From a virus, in IMG/VR virus record IMGVR_UViG_3300030222_000026, positions 1 through 54,646 of that record: a stretch of DNA of 54,646 bases. The stretch is one strand, 5' to 3'. The translations under genes and the position numbers were made by a program. Below are positions 1-7,383 of this stretch, piece by piece. Positions within the stretch are counted from its first letter, which is position 1. Each line of letters begins with the position of its first letter. The notes under the pieces were generated by a model. The model had not been told where the DNA came from. It ran no database searches and saw only the letters and a list, made by a program, of their open reading frames with translations.

Positions 1-381
1 TCAAACCCCCATCGGGAGAGCGTAGAAGCAGAGAAGGCGGCGGCTGCCCGGCACGATGCAGGCGTGGTAAGCGTCGTCCTTGGAGTCGCGCACCTTCGGA
101 GAGCCAAAAGGGATGAGCCATTCGTGCGGAGTCATCTCGTTGGCCAGCATGGGGTGCTGGTCAGGAGAGAGCGTGATCGCGTAACCCTGCGCCGTTACAC
201 GGACGGAGGAAAACGGGATCGGCGCGCAGTCGCGGTCGGAACAGCAGATGGGGTCGTACCAGTCGTGGGCGCGGGCGCTCGCGGTGAGAAGCCAGAGCGG
301 ACCAAAGAGGAGAAGGAACACGATGGCGGCGACGAAAAGGGCCAGGAGGAACGCCCTGAGGTGCTCGCGAGGGGTCGTCAT
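1..381 (-). CDS. Exported Cys-rich protein of unknown function
   Basis: This is a 126-aa protein with a hydrophobic N-terminal segment (about residues 10-35) ending in an ASARAHD-type signal-peptidase-like site. A motif with paired cysteines, HDWYDPICCSDRDCAPIP, follows, and two more Cys lie near the C-terminus, so a periplasmic disulfide-bonded protein is likely. Similar HDWY/CCSDRDC proteins are, to my recollection, common in rhizobial genomes and phages. Its start overlaps the stop of the o-spanin gene by 4 nt (ATGA), so it is the last gene of the lysis operon. The function is unknown. Confidence 0.8.
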   Translation of the reverse strand: MTTPREHLRAFLLALFVAAIVFLLLFGPLWLLTASARAHDWYDPICCSDRDCAPIPFSSVRVTAQGYAITLSPDQHPMLANEMTPHEWLIPFGSPKVRDSKDDAYHACIVPGSRRLLCFYALPMGV

Positions 382-617
382 CGTGCACGCCCTTCAAGGC
401 AGTGGGTGTCGTGGATGGCGTTGTGGCGGGCCACCTGACGGAGAGTTTCGCTTGTGTCGGAGCGGCTGGCGCGGATCGGACGAGAGTTGTCGCAGTAGAA
501 CTGGACAGTGGTGGACTCGTCAGTCGCGGAGATAGGGGTCGTCGTCTGACACGCCGTCAGAGCCAGTGCGGCCAGAAGCAGCATCGGCGGCACGGCGTGC
601 CTCGCGTGTCCGGTCAT
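378..617 (-). CDS. o-spanin (Rz1-like outer-membrane lipoprotein)
   Basis: This 79-aa protein has a short signal sequence and the lipobox LALTAC, with Cys23 as the probable lipidated residue. A short periplasmic domain follows. Spanins fuse the inner and outer membranes at the last step of Gram-negative host lysis. The ATG at 617 was chosen over upstream in-frame starts because AAGGAG precedes it and the lipoprotein signal begins there. The start lies inside the i-spanin gene in another frame, the classic overlapping Rz/Rz1 layout. The family is assigned by architecture, not by homology. Confidence 0.82.
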   Translation of the reverse strand: MTGHARHAVPPMLLLAALALTACQTTTPISATDESTTVQFYCDNSRPIRASRSDTSETLRQVARHNAIHDTHCLEGRAR

Positions 618-792
618 CGAGGTTCTCCTTCGTGCGAATGGATTGGCGAAGCATTTCGTCCATCGCCTTGCGGTAGCCCTCGGCGCGCTTCGAGGCGTTG
701 TGGGCCTTGAGGCCAAAGAAGGCCATCAGAGCGGCCATGACGCCCAGAATGGGCTGCCAGTAGACGGCGGCGAGTTCGAGAAGGAAACTCAT
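520..792 (-). CDS. i-spanin (Rz-like)
   Basis: This 90-aa protein has one N-terminal membrane segment (about residues 5-29, ending in MAALMAFFGL). A charged, probably helical periplasmic domain rich in Lys, Arg and Glu follows. This is the usual inner-membrane spanin design; it would pair with the lipoprotein encoded by the overlapping downstream frame. The start at 792 overlaps the holin stop (ATGA) and has GGGAG upstream. A longer reading of the frame to 1143 would run through the holin gene and is not credible. Confidence 0.82.
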   Translation of the reverse strand: MSFLLELAAVYWQPILGVMAALMAFFGLKAHNASKRAEGYRKAMDEMLRQSIRTKENLDDRTREARRAADAASGRTGSDGVSDDDPYLRD

Positions 793-1040
793 TCGTGAGG
801 CTCCCTGTTGGCCGCACGGCCATCGCTGGTTATGGGGGTCGAAGCCCACGTCAGTCGGGTGGTGGTGCGCCAGGTGCGGAAGTAGAAGATCAGAGCCGCA
901 CCAAGAAGATTGACCGTCGTGAACACCTCCTCCTGATACGAAGGGGGAATGATGTCCCAGGTGTTCAGTAGGGTGACAGCCGTCAGGAACAAGACCGACA
1001 AGTTGATCTTGGACTTGTAGACGGGTTTCTCGGAAGCCAT
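789..1040 (-). CDS. Holin, two transmembrane segments
   Basis: This 83-aa protein has two predicted membrane helices, around residues 13-29 and 38-57, separated by a short acidic loop, with a polar basic tail. That is a class II-like holin layout. Holins make lesions in the inner membrane that time lysis and release endolysin. The ATG at 1040 follows a strong GGGAGGGG site. It is directly upstream of both spanin genes and downstream of the palindromic operator at 1180-1202, which may control it. The assignment comes from topology and context. Confidence 0.75.
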   Translation of the reverse strand: MASEKPVYKSKINLSVLFLTAVTLLNTWDIIPPSYQEEVFTTVNLLGAALIFYFRTWRTTTRLTWASTPITSDGRAANREPHE

Positions 1041-1179
1041 GAAGTCCCCTCCCCTCCCAGAAAGAGGGCCAGCGCTGGCGGTGTCTACGCTGCGCTGGCC
1101 CCAAGTGTCGCCGCCATCCTCGGGAGGAACAGGAAGACGACACCAGTCACGAGGGTCGGAAACGGACTGGATGTTCAAA

Positions 1180-1202
1180 AGATGTCACGTCTTGTGACAT
1201 CT
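1180..1202. promoter_or_regulatory. 23-bp palindromic operator, copy A (perfect 9-bp arms)
   Basis: AGATGTCAC and GTGACATCT form perfect arms around five bases. The site lies upstream of the holin gene on the minus strand and downstream of the stop at 1212. It matches the 23-bp element seen at 4108, 44781, 46617 and 53131. On the minus strand TTTACA, N17 and CATCTT could be a promoter whose spacer holds the palindrome; this is a weak call. Confidence 0.7.
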
Positions 1203-1211
1203 GTAAAGGGG

Positions 1212-1670
1212 TCAGGAGAAGAAAACCACATCGGTATGGTGGGGCTTGCCATGCCACTGGACGCAAGGACCAGGGGGGGTGGCGAAGGTCAGGTCGCCCG
1301 TCTGAAGGCAAAGGAACTGGCGTGACAGTTCGGTGGGGATGGGGCGCTCCAGACAGATCAGCGGAAGGGCCAGGTCGGCGGGGTACACGACGAAATGGCC
1401 AAGGGAGCGGTAGGTGTGGGCGATGCGATGGAAGAGGAGAGGAAAGCGCGTGGCGATCTCGTGGTTCGAGGCGCGAACGAGAGAGCGGTAATCGTCCTCC
1501 GGTGTGTGGGCGTGGGAGAGACCGATGCAGGGAGTGCCGTCGAGGGTGCGGTGGAGATCGGTGGCAGAGGTGAGGCGCTCGAGCAGCGCGGGCAGGTCAT
1601 CCTTCGGCCAGCAGGGATAGGAGATGGGCGCAACGTTCGAAGGAGAGGAAGAGGTGGAGACATCCGTCAT
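1212..1670 (-). CDS. Hypothetical protein between lysin and holin
   Basis: This 152-aa soluble protein is not recognised. It has a Ser/Thr-rich N-terminus, several His residues and a C-terminal segment with CVQWHGKPHHTDVVF. No signal peptide or membrane segment is seen. The start at 1670 overlaps the stop of the lysin gene by 4 nt (ATGA), so the two are translationally coupled. Position suggests a role linked to lysis or late expression, but nothing in the sequence proves it. Confidence 0.7.
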   Translation of the reverse strand: MTDVSTSSSPSNVAPISYPCWPKDDLPALLERLTSATDLHRTLDGTPCIGLSHAHTPEDDYRSLVRASNHEIATRFPLLFHRIAHTYRSLGHFVVYPADLALPLICLERPIPTELSRQFLCLQTGDLTFATPPGPCVQWHGKPHHTDVVFFS

Positions 1671-3007
1671 GTGCGGAACCCTCGCTTGATCTTGTTGGCA
1701 GGAAGGCCAGCGGCGAAGCCGCGCTGGCGAAGAACGGTCGAGGCCCAATCGGGAACGCGCGTCCAGCCGCCCCACCCACGGTCAAGGTCGAAACTCGAGG
1801 GGACTGCGGGTCGCATGTCCGCGTGGATGTGGCCGTCGTAAAAGCCAAGGCCGGTGAAGCCAGCGCCGACAAGAGCATCGACGAGTTGAGTACGCTCGGA
1901 CTCGGACATGTCACCAATCGGGATATCCAGAGCCGTGGAGGCACCGCCGTTGGTCGAGGTATGGTGAGAGCGGCGCGCGACCGTCACACGGTTGGGGTCG
2001 CCTCGCGAACGGATGGCATCCTGCTGCGCCTGGGTGCGAGAGCCAGAGGTGACAGGGATGTCGCGGCCAAGGATGGACGCCGCCATTCTGGCGGCGTTCG
2101 TCGCGGAAGGGTCGAGTCCCGAAAGGTCGACGCCGTCATGGGATGGGATAAGGCCGAAATCGCCAGCGGGGAGGCGGCGGGTGACGGTGGTATTGGGGTT
2201 GCCGCTGTTCTCCGGGCCAATGGAGGCGTCGGTGTTGGCATAGGCATTGGCGTAGGCGCTGCCGAAACCGGATTGAGGTGTCGGAATGGCGTCAGGGCCA
2301 AGGGTGGCCTTCTCGCCGGGAGAGACCTTCTGGGCGCCGTCAGTCGGGTCGGCCTTGCGTGCCGTCACGCGCGAATAGGCGGCGGCATAGGCGTCGCCAA
2401 AGGCTGAGCCATTGGAGGAAGGAGCGCCACGCCGCGCCGGAACCTGAACCATCCGGCGCGGGTCCGTAGGGTTTGCCGGTGGAGCCTTGGAGCCGGGAGA
2501 GAGTTTGGAGGCGAGGAGATCGGAAGAGACGTCGTCGCCAAGGGCGATGGTGTAGGACGGGACTTCGACGACAGGGTTCAGGCGGTAGCGGTTGTAGAAG
2601 TGATGGTCGCCCTCGACCATCGTCGGAGCGGTGGCCGCGAAGTTGGTGCCGCGCCGATTGGTGATGGCCGGGTTCTGGAAGAACGTCGCACCAGAGGTCG
2701 GGTCGGAGATGTTGCCAGAGGCGAAGGACGCAAGAGTTTCGTCGATAAGGCGGCGCGTTTCGCCAGAAGCCGAAGGCAGGTCTTGCCACGACTTGCGAGC
2801 GTACATGGGCTCGAACTGCCCCTTCTGCTCGATGACGCCCGTGACAGAGTTGGGAAAGCCGCCCGTGCGCGCGGCGGCGCGGTTCAGAACGGTGAAGAGA
2901 ACAGCCTGCTTGCCAAGGGAGGACTGGTTGCCAGCCTCCGCCTCGACAATGCGGGCCAGGGCATCACGGTCAGAACGAGAGATGGGAATGGCCATGCGGT
3001 CAGTCAT
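1667..3007 (-). CDS. Two-domain lysin: SleB-like hydrolase plus M15-like peptidase
   Basis: This 446-aa protein has an N-terminal domain (about residues 5-145) like SleB/Hydrolase_2 cell-wall hydrolases. It carries VEAEA with a probable catalytic Glu at 22 or 24, then LNRA, FEPMY and DHHFYNRY. The C-terminal domain (about 300-410) resembles D-Ala-D-Ala carboxypeptidase M15/VanY. It has TSGSRT, a His-containing loop near 348 leading to ALD361, and GHIHADMRP with His395 as a zinc ligand. The middle is a Pro/Ser/Ala-rich linker. ATG 3007 is preferred because GAGGG precedes it. As first gene of the lysis cassette it is probably the endolysin; a virion role is possible. Confidence 0.75.
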   Translation of the reverse strand: MTDRMAIPISRSDRDALARIVEAEAGNQSSLGKQAVLFTVLNRAAARTGGFPNSVTGVIEQKGQFEPMYARKSWQDLPSASGETRRLIDETLASFASGNISDPTSGATFFQNPAITNRRGTNFAATAPTMVEGDHHFYNRYRLNPVVEVPSYTIALGDDVSSDLLASKLSPGSKAPPANPTDPRRMVQVPARRGAPSSNGSAFGDAYAAAYSRVTARKADPTDGAQKVSPGEKATLGPDAIPTPQSGFGSAYANAYANTDASIGPENSGNPNTTVTRRLPAGDFGLIPSHDGVDLSGLDPSATNAARMAASILGRDIPVTSGSRTQAQQDAIRSRGDPNRVTVARRSHHTSTNGGASTALDIPIGDMSESERTQLVDALVGAGFTGLGFYDGHIHADMRPAVPSSFDLDRGWGGWTRVPDWASTVLRQRGFAAGLPANKIKRGFRT

Positions 3008-3350
3008 TGGAGAGGCCCTCACGTTCGCGCCAGCGGTGGGAGAAGACATCGCCCAGAGTGCGGACGGACGACATGGCCTGGTGGCCGAAGTGCATGAAGC
3101 CGCCGCTCCAGCCGTAGCCGACCTCGGGGCGACCATCGTGAAGTTCGATGGTGCCGAAGCCGAGGCCAATGACTTGGCCAGACATCACCCGCTCGCGGAG
3201 GAACTCAAGGGTCTTGAGGGCCTCTTCCTGATAGTAGCGAACGTCTTCGTCGCTCATGTCGACGGCATCGGAAAACGGAACGATCCGGTCGATGCCGTCA
3301 GGCGACGTGACAATGCGCGGGCCAGGAAACTTGGGGGTCTGCGCCGACAT
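3000..3350 (-). CDS. Hypothetical protein
   Basis: This 116-aa protein has no recognised domain. It contains an acidic helix (DMSDEDVRYYQEEALKTLEF) and a Gly-rich aromatic segment (GYGWSGGFMHFGHQ). The ATG at 3350 was chosen because GGAGG sits six bases upstream; an ATG four codons earlier has the ribosome site inside its coding sequence. Its stop overlaps the lysin start by 8 nt. Confidence 0.7.
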   Translation of the reverse strand: MSAQTPKFPGPRIVTSPDGIDRIVPFSDAVDMSDEDVRYYQEEALKTLEFLRERVMSGQVIGLGFGTIELHDGRPEVGYGWSGGFMHFGHQAMSSVRTLGDVFSHRWREREGLSND

Positions 3351-3407
3351 GTAAGCCTCCACGGTTGAGTGGAGAGCGTAAGCATAGGAAGGGCCAAGGG
3401 TCGTCCG

Positions 3408-3773
3408 TCAGGGGCGGAGCCCCTTCCGGTCGAGGTAGGCTTCGTAGAGGCGGATAAAGTCGCCAAGGCGGAGAAGGACGGTGGCGTCGTCCATGGATTG
3501 GCGAGAGCGCCGGTGGATCACTACGGGGGTCTCACCGGGGGCGGCATTGCGGATTGCCTGTGCGAGGAATTTCTCGGGCTCAAGGCGTTCCGTGCGCTTG
3601 GCCTCAATGGCCAGGGAGGGGGTACCGATGAGGTCTGGAGCGCCGACCCCGGGGTTCTCGATGAACTGCGTCGTGAGGCAGCGGCGGTGGACGGAAAGGC
3701 CAAGGGTGGAGGAGAGGTGGGCGCAGAGGTCGCGCTCGAACTGATCGCCCTTGGCCTTGGAGCGCTTGACCAT
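3408..3773 (-). CDS. PD-(D/E)XK nuclease, Holliday-junction-resolvase-like
   Basis: This 121-aa basic protein has the layout of small archaeal-type or phage resolvases. It shows KGDQFERD with Glu13, then GAPDLIG with Asp47, then LAIEAKR with Glu57 and Lys59, which together form a PD-(D/E)XK active site. Such enzymes cut branched DNA before packaging or during recombination. The gene starts directly after the stop of the upstream HTH/zinc protein (TGA next to ATG). The nuclease fold is fairly secure from the motifs; the exact substrate is inferred. Confidence 0.75.
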   Translation of the reverse strand: MVKRSKAKGDQFERDLCAHLSSTLGLSVHRRCLTTQFIENPGVGAPDLIGTPSLAIEAKRTERLEPEKFLAQAIRNAAPGETPVVIHRRSRQSMDDATVLLRLGDFIRLYEAYLDRKGLRP

Positions 3774-4076
3774 TCATTCCTCCATGGCCATGCCGAGCTT
3801 GCGCTTGCACGACTGGCAATAGAACTGCCACTTCGGACGTGGGGTTTTGTCGCCACAGCATGAACAGGGCCTTGACCACATTTGGATTTCAGGGAGTTCG
3901 GCGGCGATGTATTTCGCACCTGTGAATTGGACGATCCGGTTCTTGTGTAGGACACGCTTGCAGGTGTCGGTGCATACACCGATCTCGCGGGCCATGGTGC
4001 TGTACGGGATCTTCATGGCCGAGGCGACACGCAAGAACTGGAGTTGCCCCTCTGAGATGTTCGCGCGGCGAGGCAT
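3774..4076 (-). CDS. HTH and zinc-ribbon DNA-binding protein
   Basis: This 100-aa protein has an N-terminal helix-turn-helix-like region (about residues 8-48, including YSTMAREIGVCTDTCKRVL). A C-terminal cysteine set, CSCCG then FYCQSCKRK, probably binds zinc. The ATG at 4076 is preceded by GGAGGA. It is the first gene of the 3000-4076 group and lies just downstream of the degenerate palindrome at 4108-4130, so it may belong to the phage regulon. A DNA-binding or endonuclease-like role is plausible but unproven. Confidence 0.72.
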   Translation of the reverse strand: MPRRANISEGQLQFLRVASAMKIPYSTMAREIGVCTDTCKRVLHKNRIVQFTGAKYIAAELPEIQMWSRPCSCCGDKTPRPKWQFYCQSCKRKLGMAMEE

Positions 4077-4107
4077 TCGAAATCCTCCAGAGATGGCGAA
4101 TGGCATG

Positions 4108-4130
4108 TGTTGTGCCACTCGGTGACATCC
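4108..4130. promoter_or_regulatory. 23-bp palindromic operator, copy F (degenerate left arm)
   Basis: The right arm GGTGACATCC matches nine of ten consensus bases, while the left arm TGTTGTGCCA matches six of ten; they are separated by CTC. It sits 31 bases upstream of the minus-strand gene starting at 4076. TTGAAC on the minus strand directly precedes it and could be a -35 element. Confidence is lower than for the other copies. Confidence 0.5.
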
Positions 4131-4366
4131 GTTCAACATCTTGTTGTCCAAAACAGCGTGATCGTCAATGGGCGAAGCCCCGCCCTAAAGCGGGGCGAAG
4201 CCCTCCCGGACGCCTGCTTTAGGCAGAGAGGGGGTCGATGCAGGGGCCTCCCCGGAGCGCCATGCGACGGCCACGGGAGGGGAGACGCGCCTCGGATGTC
4301 ACGGGTCGTGGAAAAGTTGCACACAGACGGCATTTAGATGTTGTTTTCGCTTGACGGATCTGTGTA

Positions 4367-4509
4367 AAATCTCAACCAACCCCCATTGGGGACGACGCCG
4401 CTTGCCTTACGGCGCGGCGTCTGAAGGGGCGGCACACGGAACGTTCCACTCTCCCCTCGAGTGTGCCGCACCGGGAACAGATTGAGGGCGTGGGGGTTGG
4501 TTGAGATTT
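4367..4509. repeat. 19-bp perfect inverted repeat enclosing two inner hairpins
   Basis: The arms 4367-4385 and 4491-4509 are perfectly complementary over 19 bp. Inside are a first hairpin (4394-4401 with 4414-4421, extended by GCC/GGC around TTAC) and a second (4429-4437 with 4461-4469) whose loop holds the palindrome GGAACGTTCC. A transcript would fold as a closed multi-branch structure. The right arm ends six bases before the ATG at 4515. Confidence 0.85.
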
Positions 4510-4514
4510 CAGCA

Positions 4515-4736
4515 ATGCACAATTTTAAGGCGAAATCCCGTGAAAAACAGAGGGAGCGTGAGCGAATTGCAGCGCTCAACCGCGCGCGCAATCCGGACGT
4601 TGCGGCGCTGGTGGACATCCTGCGCGAGGAAGGGGTCGACCCTCAGGTCAAGTACGTCGGGCCAGTGCGGGAGAGCACGAAGGCACGATTGGCGAGCCTT
4701 CGCTCTGATGAAAATTCCAGTGGATTATCGGACTAG
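4515..4736 (+). CDS. Small charged protein of unknown function
   Basis: This 73-aa protein starts MHNFKAKSREKQRERER. It is strongly basic at the N-terminus and has the segment DVAALVDILREEGVDPQVKYVGP. The ATG at 4515 lies just after the right arm of the 19-bp inverted repeat and lacks a clear Shine-Dalgarno site, so translation may depend on RNA folding. Its 3' end overlaps the convergent gene at 4725 by 12 nt. The coding call rests on composition and an uninterrupted frame. Confidence 0.5.
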   Translation: MHNFKAKSREKQRERERIAALNRARNPDVAALVDILREEGVDPQVKYVGPVRESTKARLASLRSDENSSGLSD

Positions 4737-5045
4737 ATCGGTTAATCCGCCTCCGATCACGAAATCGCCAAGGGCGGCAACGACGAAGGATACCAGCAGC
4801 CAGAACATGCGTTGTTGACGCTGCTCCAGCTTCTCGGACATGCGCTCGTGGGCGTCGCGCATCTCCACAATGCCCTTTCGCAGGGCCTCTTCCATCCTGT
4901 CAAACCTCTGGACGAGGTGATTGAAACGCTCGGCGGCGACGGCGGCGTCGACCTCAAGTTTGGAGAGGCGCTGTTCGACCGTGTCCACACGCTTGCCCAG
5001 GCGGTCCTCGCCCTCGTAGACAGACTTCTCGTGCTGTTCGGACAT
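4725..5045 (-). CDS. Coiled-coil protein with C-terminal TM (XhlA-like)
   Basis: This 106-aa protein has an N-terminal heptad-rich helix (about residues 10-78, with VDTVEQRLSKLEVD and EALRKGIVEMRD). One C-terminal membrane segment follows (about 80-102, MFWLLVSFVVAALGDFVIGG). This is the layout of XhlA/hemolysin-XhlA-type phage proteins that act with holins, but many unrelated proteins share it. The ATG at 5045 is only 13 bases after a strong terminator hairpin, so it either depends on read-through or has its own promoter. Confidence 0.65.
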   Translation of the reverse strand: MSEQHEKSVYEGEDRLGKRVDTVEQRLSKLEVDAAVAAERFNHLVQRFDRMEEALRKGIVEMRDAHERMSEKLEQRQQRMFWLLVSFVVAALGDFVIGGGLTDLVR

Positions 5046-5058
5046 GAGGCCCCCCACA

Positions 5059-5087
5059 AAAAATGCCGCTCGAGTGGCGGCATTTTT
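5059..5087. terminator. Bidirectional rho-independent terminator
   Basis: The arms 5059-5069 and 5077-5087 are perfectly complementary over 11 bp around a 7-base loop, with runs of A and T at the outer ends. On the minus strand it would end the transcript of the primase-helicase gene. Confidence 0.85.
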
Positions 5088-5128
5088 CGAAGTGGCAGGA
5101 TTTTAAGTCGTCCCGTGGCTCGCCCGCA

Positions 5129-7153
5129 TTACGGGCGCTTTTCGTACCTCTCAACCCACTCCTCGATGGTGCGGATCGACTTGCCAAGCGCCGCCGCAAT
5201 CTGCGGAACGCTCATGTTTTTCAGGTACATATCGACGAACCTGTCATAGATGGTCTTGAAGCTGAACAGGGATTGCTTCCCCGTACTCAGTTCGATGATC
5301 CGAGCGATGTAGTAGTGCTTCTCCATCAACTCGTCTTCATCGCGCGTCTTTCCCATGCTCACACGCATGAGCATCGTCACCTTCCAGTCGATGCGCCCAC
5401 CCGGCAATTCGTTGTAGATGCGGTCGTGAATGCTCGGAAGCTCCTCGGAACGCGCGTCATGCACACCCCCCTTCTCACGCGCCACATCCTCGTCCTCATA
5501 GAGCAGAGCCGTATAGAGTTGAGTTTCGACTGCATCCAACTGAGACGTCGAGCCCGCATAGGAGCCCAGACCACGGTCGCCCGGCTTGTTGCGGTGGTGG
5601 AGCAGGATGATGCTGATGCCCTTGTTTCGCAGCTTGATGAAGAACTGGTTCAGAGGCTTCCATTGCGAAGCGTCATTCTCGTCCAGTGTAGGGAAAGCCG
5701 AGCGGATCGTGTCGATCACGATGAGATCGGGCCGCACCTTCATGATCATCCGGTACAGCCGCTTCCGGTTCTCCTTGCTGTCCAGCGTCATCGGGACGTG
5801 GCGAGACATGGACGCATTGTAGGTCACAACGTTCTCGACATGGGTCGGTCGCAAGGGGCCGATCAGTTCTGAGTTGTCGTGGATGCGGTTGCGGATCGTT
5901 CGCTTCCCCTCCTCGTAGTTCAGATACAGAGTCCGGAAACGACGCATCACCCTGAACGGGCCAACCCTGCGACGGCCTGCGGCTGTCGCGTGTGTAATCA
6001 GTTGCACGAGAGTCGACTTCCCCTGCCCCGTGTAGCCGCTGATATGGACGATATTGTCCTTCGGGATGATCGGCTCAACGAGAAACTCCGGCTCATAATC
6101 AGCCAGCAGGTCGGAAACCTCAGACAGCGTGTGTAGGTCAAGATCATCTTCCTGCTCAGGCTCTCGAGGTGGCTCCTCCATCGCCGCTGTCGCCGGGTTT
6201 CGGTGTGGTATGTAGTTACCGCATTCATCAAATCGCTCGGGATGGTTCCGGCGCTCCATGTCCTCGACCGACCGGCAGGTCGCACGCCACTCCTCGTCCT
6301 CGAGGCGGTCGACGAAGAAGGTGTCCATGAAGTGCAGGACGCGCTCATCCAGCTTTTCGCCCCAATACCCCGCGCGAACCTGCTCGCTCGCGTACATTAA
6401 TACGCGCTGGTTGCGGTAGTTGCCCTGCCCTGTCGGGATTTTTAGCGTCGCAGAGTAGTTCTCTGCCACATACTGAGAAGTCCGTTCCCATTCGGAACGG
6501 TAGTCGATGACATCGACACCGGTCAGGTCAATCGGACCATCACTGGAAAGGCCAAGAGGGAGCGGGGCGGAGGCCGCGCCAAGATACTCTCGAGGCGTGG
6601 AGTCAAGCGGCCACCCCTCCCACACTGGCCATTCGTCCAGTTCGTCTAGACCGACATCGGTGTCGAAGATCCACTCGTACCCACGAGAAGGGGCGATGAC
6701 CGCATAAGAGCCATCGCCCCGGAAGTCGAGCCCATCGAACTTGGGCCAGTCATGCCCGCGTGAATTACTCCCGGCACGGGGGCGAAACTCCTGCCCGCCC
6801 GGATGCCTGAAAAAAAGGTGCATGCCGTTCTTGGTCTTGGCCCGGATGGGCGACCACACACCGCACCGAAGGCAGAAATCAATCGCCTCCTGATTATCGC
6901 AGTCGACGACAACAATTCCCGACAAGGTGCCCGTGATCAGGGCCAGCTTGACCTCGTCCGGTGGGATACCCTCCCTTTCGGCCAGACATTGCCAACTTTC
7001 GACATCCGCTTCAGTTGGCAACTCTGTCTGGAAACGACGCCACCTGACCATCGCCTTCTTGGTCTTCGGCGAGATCGGAATGACGGAAAAGCCCCGCTCC
7101 AGGTATTCGTGGGCTGCGTAATCAAGAACACCTACCGCTCTGGTTCTCTCCAT
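5129..7153 (-). CDS. Bifunctional primase-helicase (Prim-Pol plus RepA-like AAA)
   Basis: This 674-aa protein has an N-terminal primase-polymerase domain (about residues 8-185). It shows VVVDCD84-D86, GMHLFFRHP with a conserved His, and DFRGDGSYAVIAPS. A RecA/RepA-type ATPase domain follows (about 350-580) with Walker A GYTGQGKST (373-381), Walker B LIVID481 and an ILLHHRNK motif. The last 35 residues look like an HTH (SVPQIAAALGKSIRTIEEW). It probably primes and unwinds phage DNA. Its start overlaps the HTH gene upstream by 22 nt, with only a weak ribosome site. Confidence 0.85.
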   Translation of the reverse strand: MERTRAVGVLDYAAHEYLERGFSVIPISPKTKKAMVRWRRFQTELPTEADVESWQCLAEREGIPPDEVKLALITGTLSGIVVVDCDNQEAIDFCLRCGVWSPIRAKTKNGMHLFFRHPGGQEFRPRAGSNSRGHDWPKFDGLDFRGDGSYAVIAPSRGYEWIFDTDVGLDELDEWPVWEGWPLDSTPREYLGAASAPLPLGLSSDGPIDLTGVDVIDYRSEWERTSQYVAENYSATLKIPTGQGNYRNQRVLMYASEQVRAGYWGEKLDERVLHFMDTFFVDRLEDEEWRATCRSVEDMERRNHPERFDECGNYIPHRNPATAAMEEPPREPEQEDDLDLHTLSEVSDLLADYEPEFLVEPIIPKDNIVHISGYTGQGKSTLVQLITHATAAGRRRVGPFRVMRRFRTLYLNYEEGKRTIRNRIHDNSELIGPLRPTHVENVVTYNASMSRHVPMTLDSKENRKRLYRMIMKVRPDLIVIDTIRSAFPTLDENDASQWKPLNQFFIKLRNKGISIILLHHRNKPGDRGLGSYAGSTSQLDAVETQLYTALLYEDEDVAREKGGVHDARSEELPSIHDRIYNELPGGRIDWKVTMLMRVSMGKTRDEDELMEKHYYIARIIELSTGKQSLFSFKTIYDRFVDMYLKNMSVPQIAAALGKSIRTIEEWVERYEKRP

Positions 7154-7335
7154 TTCACGTACCCGTTCAAGTCGATAGAGGGAAACTCCCCCTTAAGACG
7201 AGCAATATGCTTGCTCGCCATCCGCCCTCGATTGATCCAGCCATAGATAGCAGGGCGCGTGGTTCCAGTGACACGCGCGACCACGGATGGACCGCCGCAA
7301 TCGGCGATGAGAGCGCGAATGTCGAAGTAGAACAT
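7132..7335 (-). CDS. Small Cro-like helix-turn-helix protein
   Basis: This 67-aa protein has the HTH GGPSVVARVTGTTRPAIYGWINRGR (in part at residues 13-37), typical of Cro/YdaS-type regulators. The ATG at 7335 is preferred because AAGGGA lies at good distance; in-frame ATGs at 7341 and 7362 are alternatives. It is the first gene after the minus-strand promoter at 7374-7402 and could bind there. It overlaps the primase-helicase gene. A switch role is inferred from position, and no operator is proven. Confidence 0.72.
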   Translation of the reverse strand: MFYFDIRALIADCGGPSVVARVTGTTRPAIYGWINRGRMASKHIARLKGEFPSIDLNGYVKWREPER

Positions 7336-7355
7336 CCCCATCTTCCCTTTTCGCG

Positions 7356-7383
7356 TTGACACCGCCGTAACGTCTTATATACA
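7356..7383 (+). promoter_or_regulatory. Sigma70-type promoter for the recombination operon
   Basis: TTGACA at 7356-7361 and TATACA at 7378-7383 are separated by 16 bases. This is the best plus-strand promoter match in the left third. It faces the gene starting at 7420. Confidence 0.7.

Larger units (their letters stand above)
4077..4514. other. Non-coding structured block, possible origin or regulatory RNA locus
   Basis: No credible gene is seen in these 438 bases. From left to right the block holds the degenerate operator at 4108, a GC-rich hairpin at 4177-4196 with an alternative partner at 4216-4223, a lone operator half-site GGATGTCAC at 4294-4302, and a nested inverted-repeat structure at 4367-4509. 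A possible plus-strand promoter (TTGTTT at 4341, TAAAAT at 4365, spacer 18) would start just before the nested structure. Closeness to the primase-helicase gene makes a replication origin one reasonable reading. Confidence 0.6.

Noticed and set aside
520-1143. 207-codon minus-strand frame covering the spanin and holin region
   Set aside because: Only the last 90 codons (from 792) look like a protein. The upstream part overlaps the holin gene in another frame and has no ribosome site.
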